NCBI GenBank assembly: GCA_039545355.1
Contig: BCJJ01000051.1
Location: 1-64,000 of the forward strand
Source of the DNA: Trichosporon coremiiforme
Taxonomy: Eukaryota; Basidiomycota; Tremellomycetes; Trichosporonales; Trichosporonaceae
Length of the DNA stretch: 64,000 bases
Direction: 5' to 3'
In this document: positions 33,520 through 46,440 of the stretch, in pieces
Position numbering within the stretch: position 1 is the first letter of the stretch
Layout of the letters: each line of letters starts with the position of its first letter
The notes under the pieces: generated by a model
Database searches by the model: none
Seen by the model: the letters and a program-made list of their open reading frames with translations, nothing else
What the model was told of the DNA's origin: nothing
Program-made: the position numbers and the translations under genes

Positions 33520-35360
33520 ATGTCCGCCGACGCATTCTTCGCGCCCGCGACGCACGCTCTCGAGGCCGAGGTCGAGATCGAGGGCGGCGCCATGGCGCCG
33601 GATACGCTGTCGCTCGAGGAGGCGTTCGATGTCGAGGTGACCGCGCAGCTGATTCTTGACGGAGGCTACAAGGTCGTGAGTACACAGCTGCAACGCGTGG
33701 ACTCCGAGCTAATGACAGATTGGACTCCAGTTCCCCGATGAGCTCCTCCCGTCCAGTGTCGCCGTGTACCGTGCCCTGATGCGGCGGATACAGCCTGTCG
33801 GTGCGCAGGCCTACGTCCTCGCCGACAGCACATATGGAGCCTGCTGCCCCGACGTGCTTTCATGCCTGCATCTCCCGGCAGACCTGCTCGTTCACTATGG
33901 CCATGCGTGTCTGACTCCGTGAGTCCATTCGTCTTGCTGAGTGGCCAAATGCGAAAGCTAACAACAGCACGGATGCGCTCCCGGTGCACTACGTGTTCCC
34001 GCGTGCTGAGCTCGACCCGTCAGCCGCGGCGCAGGAGCTCGTCGAGCTCGCGAAGAAGGAGGGCGATCTCGGCGACTCGGCCGGCATCATCTGGGACGTC
34101 TCGTACGACTGGAGGGCGGACGAGATCGAGAAGGCGTTCCGTGCTGCTCTTCCGGATGCGAAGCTCGAGTTTGCGCGGATCAACCGTCCCAGCCTCGTGA
34201 ATGCGCGGAAGGAGCTGCCTGCCGACGCTCCGGGAACAGGAGGATGCTGCTCAACGGGGGAGACGAAGGAGGGATGTCGCTCGACGGGGAGGCCGGCTGG
34301 CGGATGTTGCTCGACGGAGCAGCCGGTGGGTGGATGCTGCTCGACCGACAAGCCGACGAACGGATGCTGCTCCGCCCCGCCAGCTGACGAGACTGAGGCG
34401 GATGCGCAGTGCGAGGACGAGGCGTCTGGATCGGTTACGAGCGGTGCCGTTCCGGCCGCTGCGCCGCTGGCCAAGGCGCAGTCTGCCTCCACCCCCGCTT
34501 TGCGTCGGGTACCGGCAGGCTCGGTCCTGTTCTACCTCGGCGCGGACTCTCGCTCCCTGATGAACATGCAAATGGAGCACTCCTCGACTCCGATTTTCGC
34601 GTACGACGACTCTGGCGCTCGGGTTATTTCAGGAGCGTCGCGCCAGCTCTCCCGTCGGCTGTACGCCGTGCACCAGGCTATGGCTTCCGACGTGTTCGGT
34701 CTCGTGGTAGGCAACATTGGTCTGAAGAGCTCGCAGCCGCTCGTCCAGACGCTCCGCGATGAGCTCCGTGCGCACCAGAAGAAGAGCTACACTCTCAGTG
34801 TCGGACGACTGAACCCCGCCAAGCTCGCGAACTTTGCCGAGATTGACTGCTTCATCCTGATCGGGTGCTCCGAGGGAGGAGTCGTGGACAACCCGAAGGA
34901 CTTCCTGAAGCCGATCGTGACGCCGCACGAGGCTCTGCTCGCGCTGCGGGGTGCTGACTGGGATCCGTCCAAGTGGACGCTGGACATCGACTCTGTGCTG
35001 CAGGAGGCGAAGGACGGCAAGGGCACAGGTGCGGAGGATGCGAAGGTGGAGGAGGGCGAGACGCGCGAGAAGGACCTCGACTTCGACCTGATCTCAGGCA
35101 CGTACCGTGTCAAGCGGACGTTCGTCGAGAAGGACGACGACCTAGTGCAGAGCACGCAGGACCTGACGCTGCGCAACCAGCAGTGGTCGCTCGCGAATCT
35201 CGAGAGCTCGGCTGGCTCGCTCTTCCTTCAGAACCGTAGCTTCCAGGGTCTCGAGCCCCGGTACGGCCAGGATGAGCCGTCGACGCTCGAGCAGGGCCGT
35301 TCCGGCATTGCGCGAGGATACACGGAGGAGAAGGACGAGCGACACCGCGAAATCCAGTAG
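33520..35360 (+). CDS. DPH2: Diphthamide biosynthesis protein 2
   Basis: Exons 33520-33675, 33719-33918 and 33968-35360 give 582 residues. Family motifs are clear: IGLQFPDELLPSS, ADSTYGACCPD with the first cluster cysteine region, HYGHACLTP, FYLGADS, VVGNIGLKSSQP, LSVGRLNPAKLANF and DCFILIGCSEGG. With Dph1 it transfers the 3-amino-3-carboxypropyl group from S-adenosylmethionine to a histidine of eEF2 in the cytosol, the first step to diphthamide. Between the first and second domains lies a five-unit, 10-residue Cys-rich repeat (residues 211-260) that is unusual. The length exceeds yeast Dph2 (534) by about the repeat's size. It converges with the GH79 gene. Confidence 0.92.
34242..34391 (+). 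repeat. Coding 30-nt tandem repeat, five units, in DPH2
   Basis: Five in-frame units each start ggatg(c/t). They encode GCCST/GCRST/GCCST/GCCST/GCCSA followed by five variable residues, nine cysteines in all. The exact 30-nt period suggests recent slippage or duplication. Confidence 0.9.
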
Positions 35361-35733
35361 AACATATGAATGGGCTTGAGCTATGACATACGTTCTTGTG
35401 ATGGCGTGCAGGCCACTGGGGCGCACGCTTGAGCGTTCAATTACTGATGATGTAGTAGAGGATATTGGGAATGTAGGGCGAAGTGCGGAAGTGAGGGCAG
35501 GAAGATGTGGGAACGTGCAGTGTCCAGGAATGGCTATGTTACAACGTGATGACAGAAGTGAGGGCTGTATGTGGCTAAGATGATTTAAGTGAGGATTATT
35601 GCGGAGGGACAGGGTGGGATATGGAGAAGATATGGCGGAGCAGAATGTGAAACTTGATCGAAAGTATGGATGAGTCTGGGACATGTGCCAGAGGAAACCC
35701 CAAAATAGCTGAGACAACTGGATGTAAGGCTGA
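35361..35733. other. Convergent 3' intergenic region
   Basis: It lies between the 3' ends of DPH2 and the GH79 gene. No gene is seen. Confidence 0.5.
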
Positions 35734-37830
35734 TCAAATGCTCTGCGCGAAGGCGAGCGCGACCGTGATGGCGAGAACACCGTGGCCAATCTGAAGGCAC
35801 TTCTGCGGCGAAGCGTCCGACTCTGCGAACTTGTTCTTGCCGACAGAGCCGTACACGCCGTACGGGAGGGGAATACCGTTGGCTGTCCTGAGGACCTCGG
35901 GATCGATGGTGGCACGACCTGTGCCCATGACGGTAGTGGCGAAGCTCTTGGGCGCGTCCTCGGGCGGCGTCGACTCGGTGAGGTACCTGTCGTTGAGGAA
36001 GACGAGGGCAATGGAGGGTGCGGGGACGTTGACATTGCACTCCCTGTTCTGGCAGTTGAAGTACATCGTCTCGAGCTCGCCGTACAGGCGTCCGTCTCCT
36101 GCGAACGACGCACCGAGCGTCTGCCCCGCCCATGTGATGTTGTACTGCTCCGCCGCAGAGTCGGCGCGCAGGTATCGCACCGCGACCTTGTCGCCAATGA
36201 CATCGGAGCCCTCGACCTTGATCGTAGCAGTGTAGTCGTTTCCGCCGGTCGCGTCAGTCACGTAATTGAAGAGGATGACACGCGCAGGCACGCCCTGCTC
36301 GTACACGAGGTATGAGGGGCGGAGCGCCTCGTTCTCGCCGGTGAAGTAGTCGACGATCTGGCTCGTGTTCGTCTGTCCGAACGCCTCGGCAATAAGCAGC
36401 GTTGAGTAGTACGTCGAGCCTGTCGTCCACTGCCGGGTCGAGACCATATTGAACGGCGGGGGCGTGAACGGGTTGTAGTACACGTTCTGACCGCCGACGT
36501 GCAGGAGCGCAGCCGAGAAGTTGCCCCATGCCAGCTGAAGCGCCCAGTCGGCGATCCACATCGCGGCTCCGAACGAGTCACTGAGACCGGGGAAGCCACC
36601 GCAGGAGGCAGTGTTGAATTCGAGCATGACAATGTCCTTGCCCTTAGCGAGTGCCGTTTCAGAGGCAGCCAAATATTCGGACGTCAGGACTTGCGGGTTG
36701 GTGTGGCTCAGGAAGTTGGCGAAGATGTCCTGCGGGTTGATCACCTTGTCGTTGATCTTACAGTTGTTCGCCGGGTAGCGTTGGACAGAGATTGTGGTAA
36801 GGTAGTCGACGTTCTGGTCAAGCCAGCCCGTGTTGAAGACGTCGTCGACACGGAAGCCGTCGACGCCACAGCAAACGGAAGGGCCAACGAAAGTCTGCTG
36901 ATTCTGCACATCCGGGTCTTGGAGCACGAGATCGCGCATCTCCGTGTACTCGGCGACGTAGTCGTTGATCGACCAGCCCTCGCGACGTTTCTTGTGGTCC
37001 GTGTAGCTGGTGTGTCAGAACTGCTGTGCAATGTGTGAAATGGCCGGAAACGGCGCATACGCCTCATTCCTTGCGTTCTCACATGTCGGGTTCGTTACCC
37101 AGCGCGAGGCCGCGAAGGTTCGATCCGAGGATACGTTGCACCCATTCTGCAGCCACGGGAACGTTCGGATTGTGAGCAGCGACCGACGTCTCGTTGAAGG
37201 ACAGGCCAAAAAACCACTCGACGTTGATGAGCGATGAGACGTTGGCCATGATGTAGAGCAGCTCTGGCGTATAATTGATGATCGGAGTGTTAGTCGGGCT
37301 GTAGTTGTCGATCTTGATCTTCTCGGTCGTGTCCGTACTCTCATCGAGGATCAATGTGCTCGACTCCTGGGTGTTGCCACCTACACGGATGACCGGGCCA
37401 CAGCCAGCGCGATTCTTGATATTCGCCATGTAGTTCAAGAAAATGGGGTTGATTGTCGTAGCATGCTGACCCATGATAGAGGTAGCGACAGATCTGGTGT
37501 TAGCGCCACAATCCGGTCGATCCCAGATTAGACTCACAACTCAATCGAGAAGCCTAAGAAGTTGCCTTTTTGTTGTTTGGACAGGCGGTAGCCGGCATCG
37601 TTCGGATCGGGCGGGATATTGATGCCAACCTGCTTTACGGGCTCCATCGGTGGTGCAGGGGGCTCAAGACGCAGCGGGTCGTATGCAGGCAAGCCGGTGT
37701 ACACTGGGGCTTCACCTGTGGTCGGGGTAGCTGACGCCGTCTCCGCGGCGAACTGGTCTCCGTTGTAGAGCGTCACAACAGCGGACGTCCCCTGACTGAG
37801 AACCAGGAGAAGCGATAGTAGGCCCTTCAT
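35734..37830 (-). CDS. Glycoside hydrolase family 79 protein, secreted and probably GPI-anchored
   Basis: Exons from the 5' end are 37830-37538, 37493-37083 and 37006-35734, for 658 residues; introns are 44 and 76 nt. Residues 1-17 form a signal peptide (MKGLLSLLLVLSQGTSA). The TIM-barrel has FLGFSIEL, PVIRVGGNTQESS, GLALGNEPD (the NEP glutamate as acid/base) and IVMLEFNTASCGG (the glutamate as nucleophile). A C-terminal beta domain like Glyco_hydro_79C follows (RVILFNYV). The end is hydrophobic (HGVLAITVALAFAQSI), like a GPI signal. GH79 enzymes act on glucuronides; the true substrate, perhaps capsule or cell-wall glucuronic acid, is inference. Confidence 0.85.
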
Positions 37831-40455
37831 CGCGTCGAAGTAGAAGTCGAAGGTTGAGGTGGCCGAGAGGCTAGCAAGAACAAGTGAGGTGTAGAGGTAG
37901 AAACGAGTGTGAGGGGTGGGGCGCGCGGTAGAGGTGAGTCAGCAAGCTGTACCGGGTCGCAGGTGGTGGAACAGGACACGGCGGGACCTGGCACAAGAGT
38001 AACAGAGGAGGTCGGAGGAGGAGGATGTGATGAAGTTCTTGGTACATCGTCCATTCGACCTGTTCCTCCCGCGTGCGCGCTATCCGCCAGCGGTGCTTCA
38101 ACTCTGCACACCCCACCCGCATCCCCGTGCTCGATGGCCTGAGATCCCGACCCTCCATGCACCTGCGGTAAGACCAAGGAAGAGACCAAGCGTCAGTGCG
38201 CAGTTCGAAACGGTCGCGCTGGGGCGTGCGGGGCGTTCCTGGCTTGTGGATGGCTGTTCTGTGCCGCGGGCGGGCGTTGAGGCGTGCCAGTGCGAAGAGA
38301 ACCGTGCGATCATCACACAGGCGCCTGGACCAACTGCGGGGTAGCTTGTAGTGGAGATCGAATTGTGGTTGGTATTGTTTCGGCTGCAGGAACGCTCGTG
38401 GCGGACGTCACGGTCGTGGCGAAGTGCAATGAGCCACTTCTAGCCATCGTAATGAACAAGAGGCGGAAGGGAGTGGGGGAGGGTAGAGGTTCCGGAAATG
38501 GCATGAGTGAGATTGAATGGTGAAGGCAACTCGATAGCTGGACAGCCTTATTCGGCATTGAAGATGAGCACAATGATAATCTGGCAGGGGCCGGCATGTT
38601 GAGCATGACAGTTAAGACGTACATGTCCCTACGGAAGTGGGCAGGGTTCGGAACGATCTGGGGGCGGTAGCTCTTGACGCCACGGTTGCCGCGGCCATGG
38701 TCTGGTGTTCTTTCTATGCACACTCCTGCGCTTGTGCCCGACCTCAGGATGCCCTGCAGGCAAGACCAGTACAGTGGGTACGGCATCTGTCGCAGCATTC
38801 GTCACCTTCGGCTGCCGGTACATGGTCAAACGGTTGGCCAGCCTGTCGACATTGAGGGGCTTAACATGCTTGGCGTTCTCTCTGTTCCCTGCTGTTACCT
38901 GGCTCGGTCCCCCACAGTAATTCGACGCCCACCTGAGCATTCACCAACCACAGTAAGCCGAGCAGGGAACAGGTGTCGGAGCTTTGAGCATTGGGCTCTT
39001 AAGCACCTCGTCAAAGTTCTGAGCATTTAAGGAAAGCAGACCGAACAAACTGTTCCTCAGGAGACACAGGGACATGTTTCTTGACACAATTCAATATGCA
39101 TTACGCCGTCTGTCACCAGACAACGGGTCTCGGTACAGGTAGCCCCCATGCATCTACTAACGACTTGCGTAGGTCAGCTGAAGTCCCAGTGACATGCTGT
39201 GGGCGAATCTATCGAGGACTAGCGACGTGTGCGTAGACATCGAAGATGCACTTCGAGCAAGGCGGTGACCTCTCAATCGTGAAGCACACCGAGGTCGATG
39301 TCGTGTTTATGTACTCATCGACTGCCCCACTGGACACGGCGGACAGTCCGGGAAACTTTTGCACGGTCCTCCAACCCTTAGCGGTCCTTCCTCGCCGACG
39401 CCACACGCCACACCCAGAACCGGACAATGCAAGTCGTGTGAGGACTGAGGGTTTAAGGTGAAGACACGGCCCTGCCAGGTGAACAAGCTTGATATGCCAA
39501 GTGCTCGGCGCGCTCGGCGCAGCATACCAAGCATACTGAGCGACTGCGGGGAAGACCCTAGGCTGTTGTGTGCTGCGGCCTGGGTGGCGACAAAGGTTTC
39601 GCCGCTGCTTCGGATTTGAATGCCCTAGGGTCGATAAGCTTGACCGCAACAGTCAGGCGAGTTTGTGGGGCCATCGATGCAGGCGTCTGCCGTATCTTGG
39701 GACCTGGGTTGCGATCTGTACTGGGGTATAACCCACCGGCAACGTGCTGACTTTGAAACGCGGCAACTATGCGCAGATCGCATTCTGTATTGCTCGAGAT
39801 CAGCTGAGCAAATCTGCGATACACTGGAACGTCAGGGACGTCGAATTCCTCCTCCCCAGAAATTCTGATGACTTGACATGTGATAGCCTAATAGCCGCTA
39901 CTATACCACAACATGCCCACTTAACGTGACTCTAATCGTAGGTCGCAGACGGCGCAGACTACCGAATGGCGCCCACGTTCGTCATGTTCGTGTTCATAGC
40001 GTCTCAGTTCAGGTGGCGATCAACAAACCAGACAACCGGTCTGCATAATACCGACACGCAGGCATCTTCGTGATGGCGAACCTCCCAAGCCGCAGTGCTG
40101 TGCCGGTGCATGCGGTGTAGCCGATGACTTCATGCAACGCTTGCGCGTCTGTAACGTCGGTACGTCGATAACGACAAGGGCGAGCGAAGCAGTACGCTGA
40201 GTGGCGACCTCAATATAGAGCGGAGGAGCGTCGATCACCTGAATTTGATCCCGTCCGACTGGGACACTTACGTCAGAGGTGCGACGCAGCGAATGAAGGC
40301 TGGGCTCCTGGGTGGGTTTGCGGCACATACCCGCGCTGCTGCGGTGCGGTAACGCAGACAGCTGATCGCATCGTCATAACCTGCTGCGACATCGTTTGTT
40401 TTCATCTTCACCTTCCTTTTCTCCCTCCATCTCCCAATCTCCCATCCACCCAGCC
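37831..40455. other. Gene-poor 2.6-kb stretch
   Basis: ORFs up to 161 codons (minus, 38313-38798) look spurious. It holds the promoters of the two flanking divergent genes. A non-coding RNA cannot be excluded. Confidence 0.4.
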
Positions 40456-41569
40456 ATGTCGTCCAGTTACACCGTCCACGTCTCCGGCCTCGCGCCCGAG
40501 ACCACCGACACCAAGCTGTCGGACTTCTTCTCGTGAGTGATCCGCGTTTCCCACACTAGTACTACTGAACGCAACTGACATCAAGCTTCTGTGGCAAGCT
40601 CACCTCTGTCAAGAAGAACGGCACCGAGGCCGACATCACCTTCGAGAAGCAGAGCGCTATGCGCACCGCCCTCATGCTCAACGGCGGTACTGTGAGTACA
40701 CGCTGATGCTTGCTGCCCTGAGCTCGAGCTCCGGATCACACGTTGCCGGCGGGGCTCAGGCTGCAGCTGAATGGAATTCGGGATTCCAAGCTGACCGTAG
40801 CTCGACGGCGCTCACCTCACCGTCACCTCTGCCTCGCCCGAGGCCAACACTGACAAGGCGTCGACCCCTCCCCCTGCCGACTCTGAGCCGACCATTGCCC
40901 AAGAGGACAAGCCCAAGGTACGTCATGGTAGCGTGAGACCGGCGCAGCATCTGCTTCGCATACCTCACTGCTCCAGTTTCATCGATCTCGAGATCAAACT
41001 GACACCCAGGCTGCCATCGCTGCCGAGTACCTCGCGAACGGCTATCTCCTTGGTGACAACATCCTGCAGAAGGCGATCGACATTGACAGTGAGTTTTCAT
41101 CTCTTGGCCGAACTGACAAGCAGACAAGCAGGGCATCTCGTCCCGTTTCCTGAACTTTGTCAACAACATTGACAAGAAGGCCGGCGAGCGCCTCGTTGGC
41201 GAGGGCCACACCGTGTCGCAGAAGCTGCGCGAGGACGCCGCGAACGCGTACGCCAAGGCCGAGCAGGTCGACAAGGACAAGGGCGTCTCGGAGCGTTTCC
41301 ACCAGTACTACACCAAGGCGCTCGGCACGCCCCTCGGTCAGAAGGTGTCCAACTTCTACACCCAGACCCAGAAGCAGCTCCTCGACGTCCACGACGAGGC
41401 CAAGCGCATCGCGCAGGAGAAGAAGGCCGCCAGCGGCGCCGCTACCCCCGCCCACGTCGAGGGCTCGACCGAGCCAGCTGCTGCTGCCCCCGCCGCTGCC
41501 TCGACTGGCGCGACTGAGAAGGGCGACACGGCCGCCGCCGCCGCCGCCGCCCCCGAGAAGTCGGCTTAA
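40456..41569 (+). CDS. Vip1-like RRM protein
   Basis: Exons 40456-40532, 40586-40691, 40801-40917, 41010-41088 and 41124-41569 give 274 residues. The N-terminal RRM spans about residues 5-75 (YTVHVSGLAPETTDTKLSDF, then LTSVKKNGTEADITFEKQSA). Then comes a Pro/Ser linker, a helical segment (AEYLANGYLLGDNILQKAI) and an amphipathic region (RFLNFVNNIDKKAGERLV...VSQKLREDA). The tail is Ala-rich. This order matches S. pombe Vip1 and its fungal relatives, whose role is poorly known. The second and third introns (109 and 92 nt) are long for this window. Confidence 0.75.
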
Positions 41570-42883
41570 GCGTTGTAGTTTCTTCTATAGGTATTGTAAA
41601 ATCTACCGTGCACTGGTATGCGAGTGCCGCGTAATGAGTCATGAATGTGCCTCCACCTTGAGACCACCATGAGATCAGGCTGATTAGGAAACGTCAGTTG
41701 GAGATCAGCCGGCTCCGTGTGTCAGAGTAGAATCGAGTCAGTGTCCAGACTGCGGTGTATGCTCTGTAGAAGCGTCAAGTGCACAAAATCTGGGGATAAG
41801 AGCTGCATTGGGAAACATGAGACAGCGAAGAACCGACCGTGGAAGCGATCGACCTCTGCAAATCTACAGCATAGTTGAAAAAATCTAGGCCCCGAAGGGA
41901 GCCATGGAACCACCGGCGCAGACCCAGAGTAGTCCTGATCGAGTTATCTCCAGCGCCGCAGCGGCAAGCTGCGGCACCTTCCCCATCATCCGAAGAATCA
42001 GAGGATAGGAGACGTCACCAAATTGCACTAAAGTCTTCTGTGCGGTCTCATTGCGAGACTCAAAGGAGCACAAGACATCCCCCGCGCTCCTGCCAAGTCA
42101 AGTCTCGGGTCCTCTACCTCCCCGGTAAAGGAGAGGTGTCTCTGGACATAAATTCAAGACCCGACGCATTTCTGGTCGAGCGCTGGTCCCGCCTGATGTT
42201 TAGACGAGTGTCCTTTCGGACAAGTGTGGGAGTGGAAACCCAGGACCTTAACCCGCTCGCGAAAGTGATGCTGGATCGGGCGTGGCGAGCATTGTGACCT
42301 TGGACCTGCAAGTTAGCCAACGTCCCGACGACTGAGCTGTGTGCTGGGTCCTGCGCTCCTGTCTTCCTTCTTCTCAGCCTTCCCCGACCCTCACTCGAGC
42401 ACCGACAAAGCACGGAAGTGCAGCCGAAGCACCGACGTGAGCATCCAGAGAGGGGGGTCAGGGGGGCAGAATGAAAGAAGGTGTAGGCGGCAGCCCCGTA
42501 GCTGTCTAAACTCACCTGCGCGCGTGTGGTTGAGAAAAGAACAGCGCCTGCCGAAATCAACGAAAGTGAGTGAGCGGTGCAGGCCGGTGCGAGCACCTGG
42601 GCTGGGCGGTGAATTCGGCGTTTCACCATTTGGCGGTGGCGAATGGTCGATTTGGTTTGTTTTGATACGATGCGTGGAGGCGCGCTAAGACGCCGCCTTC
42701 CCATGGTCAGACGCCATGCATGCAATGGACGCGCAGCTGGTAGGGCTGACGAAGGGAATGGGGGCGAGGTCCACCTGGTCACCATCCCATGGCATGTGCA
42801 GTGTATAACGGTGATGCCATCTCGTACCAACGGTTCCAACTAACGACACAGATGCATGTCAAATATAAACTTCTGTCGAATGA
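41570..42883. other. Convergent intergenic region
   Basis: A minus-strand ORF of 241 codons (42114-42839) is Arg/Ser/Thr-rich with no motif and is judged spurious. No gene is supported. Confidence 0.45.
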
Positions 42884-45126
42884 TTACTGCTGCTGGGGCG
42901 ACGACTCCTTGGCCGGCGCGTCCTTCTTCTCGTCCTTTCCGCCCGCGCCGGGCGCGTACTCCTCCTGTCCGGGCGGGTGGGGCAGGTCGTACTTGGTCCT
43001 GACGTTGTAGAAGACCTTGAGGAACTTGCTGCGCGCACCCTGCGCCGCGACACCCTTGTCCTGCAGGTCCTGGTCAACCATGTTGACCATGTCGCGCCAG
43101 TTGGAGCGCTCAAAGTTCGGCGTGTATTTCTGATCGTCAGCTAATGCTAAAAGGAAAGAAAGCTGTAGCTGTAACTCACGTGAAGGCGCAGAACGCGGAG
43201 CCAGGTCGACACATCGTCGAGTACCTTGCTGTCGACGTCGTCTGGGCCGGCGACGCCGGCACCACCGCCGGCACCGCCGCCGCCGCCCTGCGAGGCGGGC
43301 ATCGGGCTGACGTTGCGGTTGCTGGGGAGGGGGCTGCGTCGTCCCGAGGGTTGCCTGTTGCCTCGCGAGGGGGCGTTCAGGTTGTTGTTGCCAGGACCGC
43401 CACCAGGGAACCCGTACCCGCCGAGCTGGGCAGCCTGAGCGGCCTGGGCGACCTGGGCCTGAGCCTGAGCCATGGCGAGCATTTGCACGGCGTTCGCGTT
43501 GCCTAAGCCGTTCAGGCCGCCGAGGTTGACGTTCGCCAGGTTCATGGTCAGCGAGTTGATCGCGTTCGGGTCGCTCAAGCCGAGGTTGCTGTAGTCGCCG
43601 CCGGAGCGAGCACCCGGAGCGCCGCTCCAGCCGCCGAACGCGCCACCGGCACCAGGGAAGCCTCCTAATCCGTCGTCGTCGCCGCCAACACCGCCGTACG
43701 AAGCGGCAGAGACATTGCGGCTCTGAGGAGCAGCGCTCTGATTCGACGGGCGGCGGTACTTGCGGGCGTCGTCGAGCTGGATCCGGTTCGCGGCGGCGGC
43801 GGCACCGGCGGCCATCTGCAGGTTTGCGAGCGAGAGCGCCGAGTTGATCTCTCCGCCCTTGTTGTCAAACATCGGGTTGAGCGGGGTGTTAACCATCGAC
43901 GCCCAGCTGCCAGAGGGCATGAGGGGGCTCGTGGCTCCCGCGGGCGACGCAGACGCCTGGTGGTCGCGGTGGTGGTCGCTGGGCATGCCAATTCCGACGC
44001 CGCCAGGGCCGGTGGACAGGCGGGGAGTGGACGAGCGAGAGTGAGAGTAACCAGACTCGTGGGCGCCAGCGCCTCCGGTGAAATCAGTGCTCTTGGGGCG
44101 CAGATCCGGCTGCGGGCTACGGCTTCGCACGCTCATCTCGTCCAGGCCAGGCGACGAGCCCCGCTCCATAACCTGGTCAAGCTGGCTCGACCAGCGGCTG
44201 GTCTCGGTCGACGAGAGCGTGCCGGGAGCAGAGATGCGGTTCTGGCGCACCTTCGGCTTGTTCACAGCGGGGTCCAGGGCGGCCTCAGGCGCGAGATAGT
44301 TGTTGACGGTCGGCGAAAGGGCAGAGGCGGGCGTCTTTAAGCCCATACCAGCGAGCTTGGCGTCCATCTGCGAGTGCATGGAAGCAGGACCAGCAGGGCT
44401 GGGCGACAGCATAGCGGTCATGGGGTCCGCCTGAGCCATATGGTGCAGAACGCTCAGGAAGAAGCGGATCTGAACCGGCGTCGAGTGCTGGAGGAGCGAG
44501 TAGAGAGCCGCAGTACGCTCGGCCTCGGAGAGGACGCGGAACCCTGGGAACAGTTAGACAATGTCATTCCAGGCTCATCTGTGTCGCACTCACATTGTTC
44601 GATGGCGCCCAGCTCTTCCGTGAAGTTTTGGTCAGTGCTGGCGGCGGCCATCTCCTCCTGTAGGGCGTCAGTGCTCATATTGCGGCAAAGATCATTGTGT
44701 ACTCACAAGAGTGGCCTCCCAGGAAGCGAGGTGCTTGAACCACTGGTCAATCTGCTCAGCCTCGGGCGTGCGAGCAGAGTCGCGGTTGTGGCCGTGGGTG
44801 GGAGGAAGGAATTCGGACGAAGGGCGGCCAGCGCTGCTGACGGCGCGGCCCTGCTGAGGAGGGCGGGGAGACAGGCTGTCGCGTCCGCTTGGAAGACCGC
44901 CCAGGCCTCCCATAACAGAGGTCGACACATGACGAGGCTGGGACATGCCCGAGGTTGGTGATGTCGCCTGAGCGAGACCGAACCCACGTGCAGCCGAGCT
45001 GTTGCCGGAGGTGGTGGGGGGACCAAGCGATTGGCGAGTCAACTTTGCGGGGTTGGCCGGGTTAACGGGTGCCGGTGCAGGCGACGGCGAGGGGGACCGG
45101 TGGGGGCGAAGAGTGGACGAGGCCAT
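42884..45126 (-). CDS. VTS1: VTS1/Smaug-type SAM-domain RNA-binding protein
   Basis: Exons from the 5' end are 45126-44707, 44657-44594, 44543-43180 and 43129-42884, for 697 residues; introns are 49-50 nt. The N-terminus is Pro/Ser-rich. A helical domain follows (EQIDQWFKHLASWEATLEEM, IEQWFRVLSEAERTAALYSL, PVQIRFFLSVLHHM), as in Vts1. A long Gly/Ala/Asn/Gln-rich region leads to the SAM domain at about 600-660 (VSTWLRVLRLHKYTPNFE, GARSKFLKVFYNVR). Vts1 binds Smaug-recognition hairpins and recruits the CCR4-NOT deadenylase to mRNAs in the cytoplasm. An intron splits the SAM domain. Confidence 0.9.
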
Positions 45127-46440
45127 GGTGAGCCGACGCCAGAGGGGTCACGGAGAAGGGGAGGAAGGGAAGAGGAATGAAGGAGCCTGTTATTGTCAGA
45201 TGGGTGAATACCGCGATTAGAGAAAGGGAGACGTGTCAGCCGGGGTCGAGGTGGAGGAGCTGATGAAATCGCGGCGCACGCGCGAAAGCGGCGAGGATCA
45301 ATCCTCGATGCAATTGCAAGGTCGTCCGCGACGCGCCCGCCCATCGGTTTGAGCAGGTGGTGACAACGGTTCAAACGGTTCACGGCCCAGTCGTTTGCCG
45401 TGCTGGCAGGCATGGCAGGGCCTGGTGTGTTGCTCGGACCATGCGAGGATTGGGGTGGCAAAGGCGATACGCGCGAAACGTTTCGTGCGTGCGGCGTGGG
45501 GGAAGTGAAGGGCGTGCGTGTCGGATTGCAAAGAGACTTACCTCGAGCGTCAAGCTGTGGAGGGCACTGGAGAGACAAAAGAGTGTGCAAGGGGGCTGCG
45601 GGGATGAGGAAGAAAGAGATCAGGAGACGCGCCGAGACCGTTAAGCTGGGACGACTAGGAGAACGGCGGGCAGAGCGGTGAGGAGGCAGGGGAAGGAGAG
45701 GGAAAGACATCTGCCAGGCCAGCCAGGCGGGCCAGGGAAGGGATCAAACAGTTCGATCCTTGAATCCCCTGGAATACGAGAGGTGGGGAGCACTAGAGCA
45801 CCTGGGCGGTTGGCCTGCTGCGCGACCTTAATGGCCATAATGGAGTTAGTCGTTTCATTACAAAAGGCGGTTAATTCATTTCCTGCGTTCTGGACACCTG
45901 GCTGCTTGGCTGGCCAGCGTGTGCGCCTGCGCATTGGAGCGTCTGGTGCATAAGAGCACGACCTGCGCAGGGCTCGATCTAGGCTCTGGAGTTCCGAGCC
46001 TTAACCTGGATGCATGCGGTTCTGACCCTCCGGCGCTGCTAGCGCGCTGCACCCACCATGCGATTAGCCGCCCAGCACTGCAGATAGCCGCCCGTCCACC
46101 CGAAAAAGGTACCACCCGTGTCCTCCACCAAGAAAACACCTGCCTGCCCAAGATGCCACCAGACATCGTCGCGAATGCATGTCTATCTTCATAACCACGT
46201 CCGTCTAAGGAGGAGCGCTCTACAGAATTACCATTTTGGGTCACGGGGCGCACGGGCCGCCGGGTCTGCAACGTGATCGTCGCCGGTCTAAGCCTTCCTG
46301 CCACCGGAGGCAATGCTGGGATCGTCAGTGGCACACTCAAAAAGTACCGTCACTCCGCCAATTTCTTCCATTCTCTCTCGATTTTACTCACTAAGCCTTA
46401 ACACTGCAATGTCAGCACTTTTCTCAACAGAACTGGCTTA
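45127..46440. other. Intergenic, VTS1 5' flank and carrier 3' flank
   Basis: Minus-strand ORFs of 154 and 223 codons lack motifs. A long VTS1 leader is possible. Confidence 0.4.

Noticed and set aside
42114..42839. Minus-strand ORF of 241 codons
   Set aside because: No domain, no signal peptide, Arg/Ser/Thr-biased, and no splice-site pattern like the real genes.
45876..46340. Minus-strand ORF of 154 codons
   Set aside because: Composition follows the local GC content and no motif or intron pattern is present.
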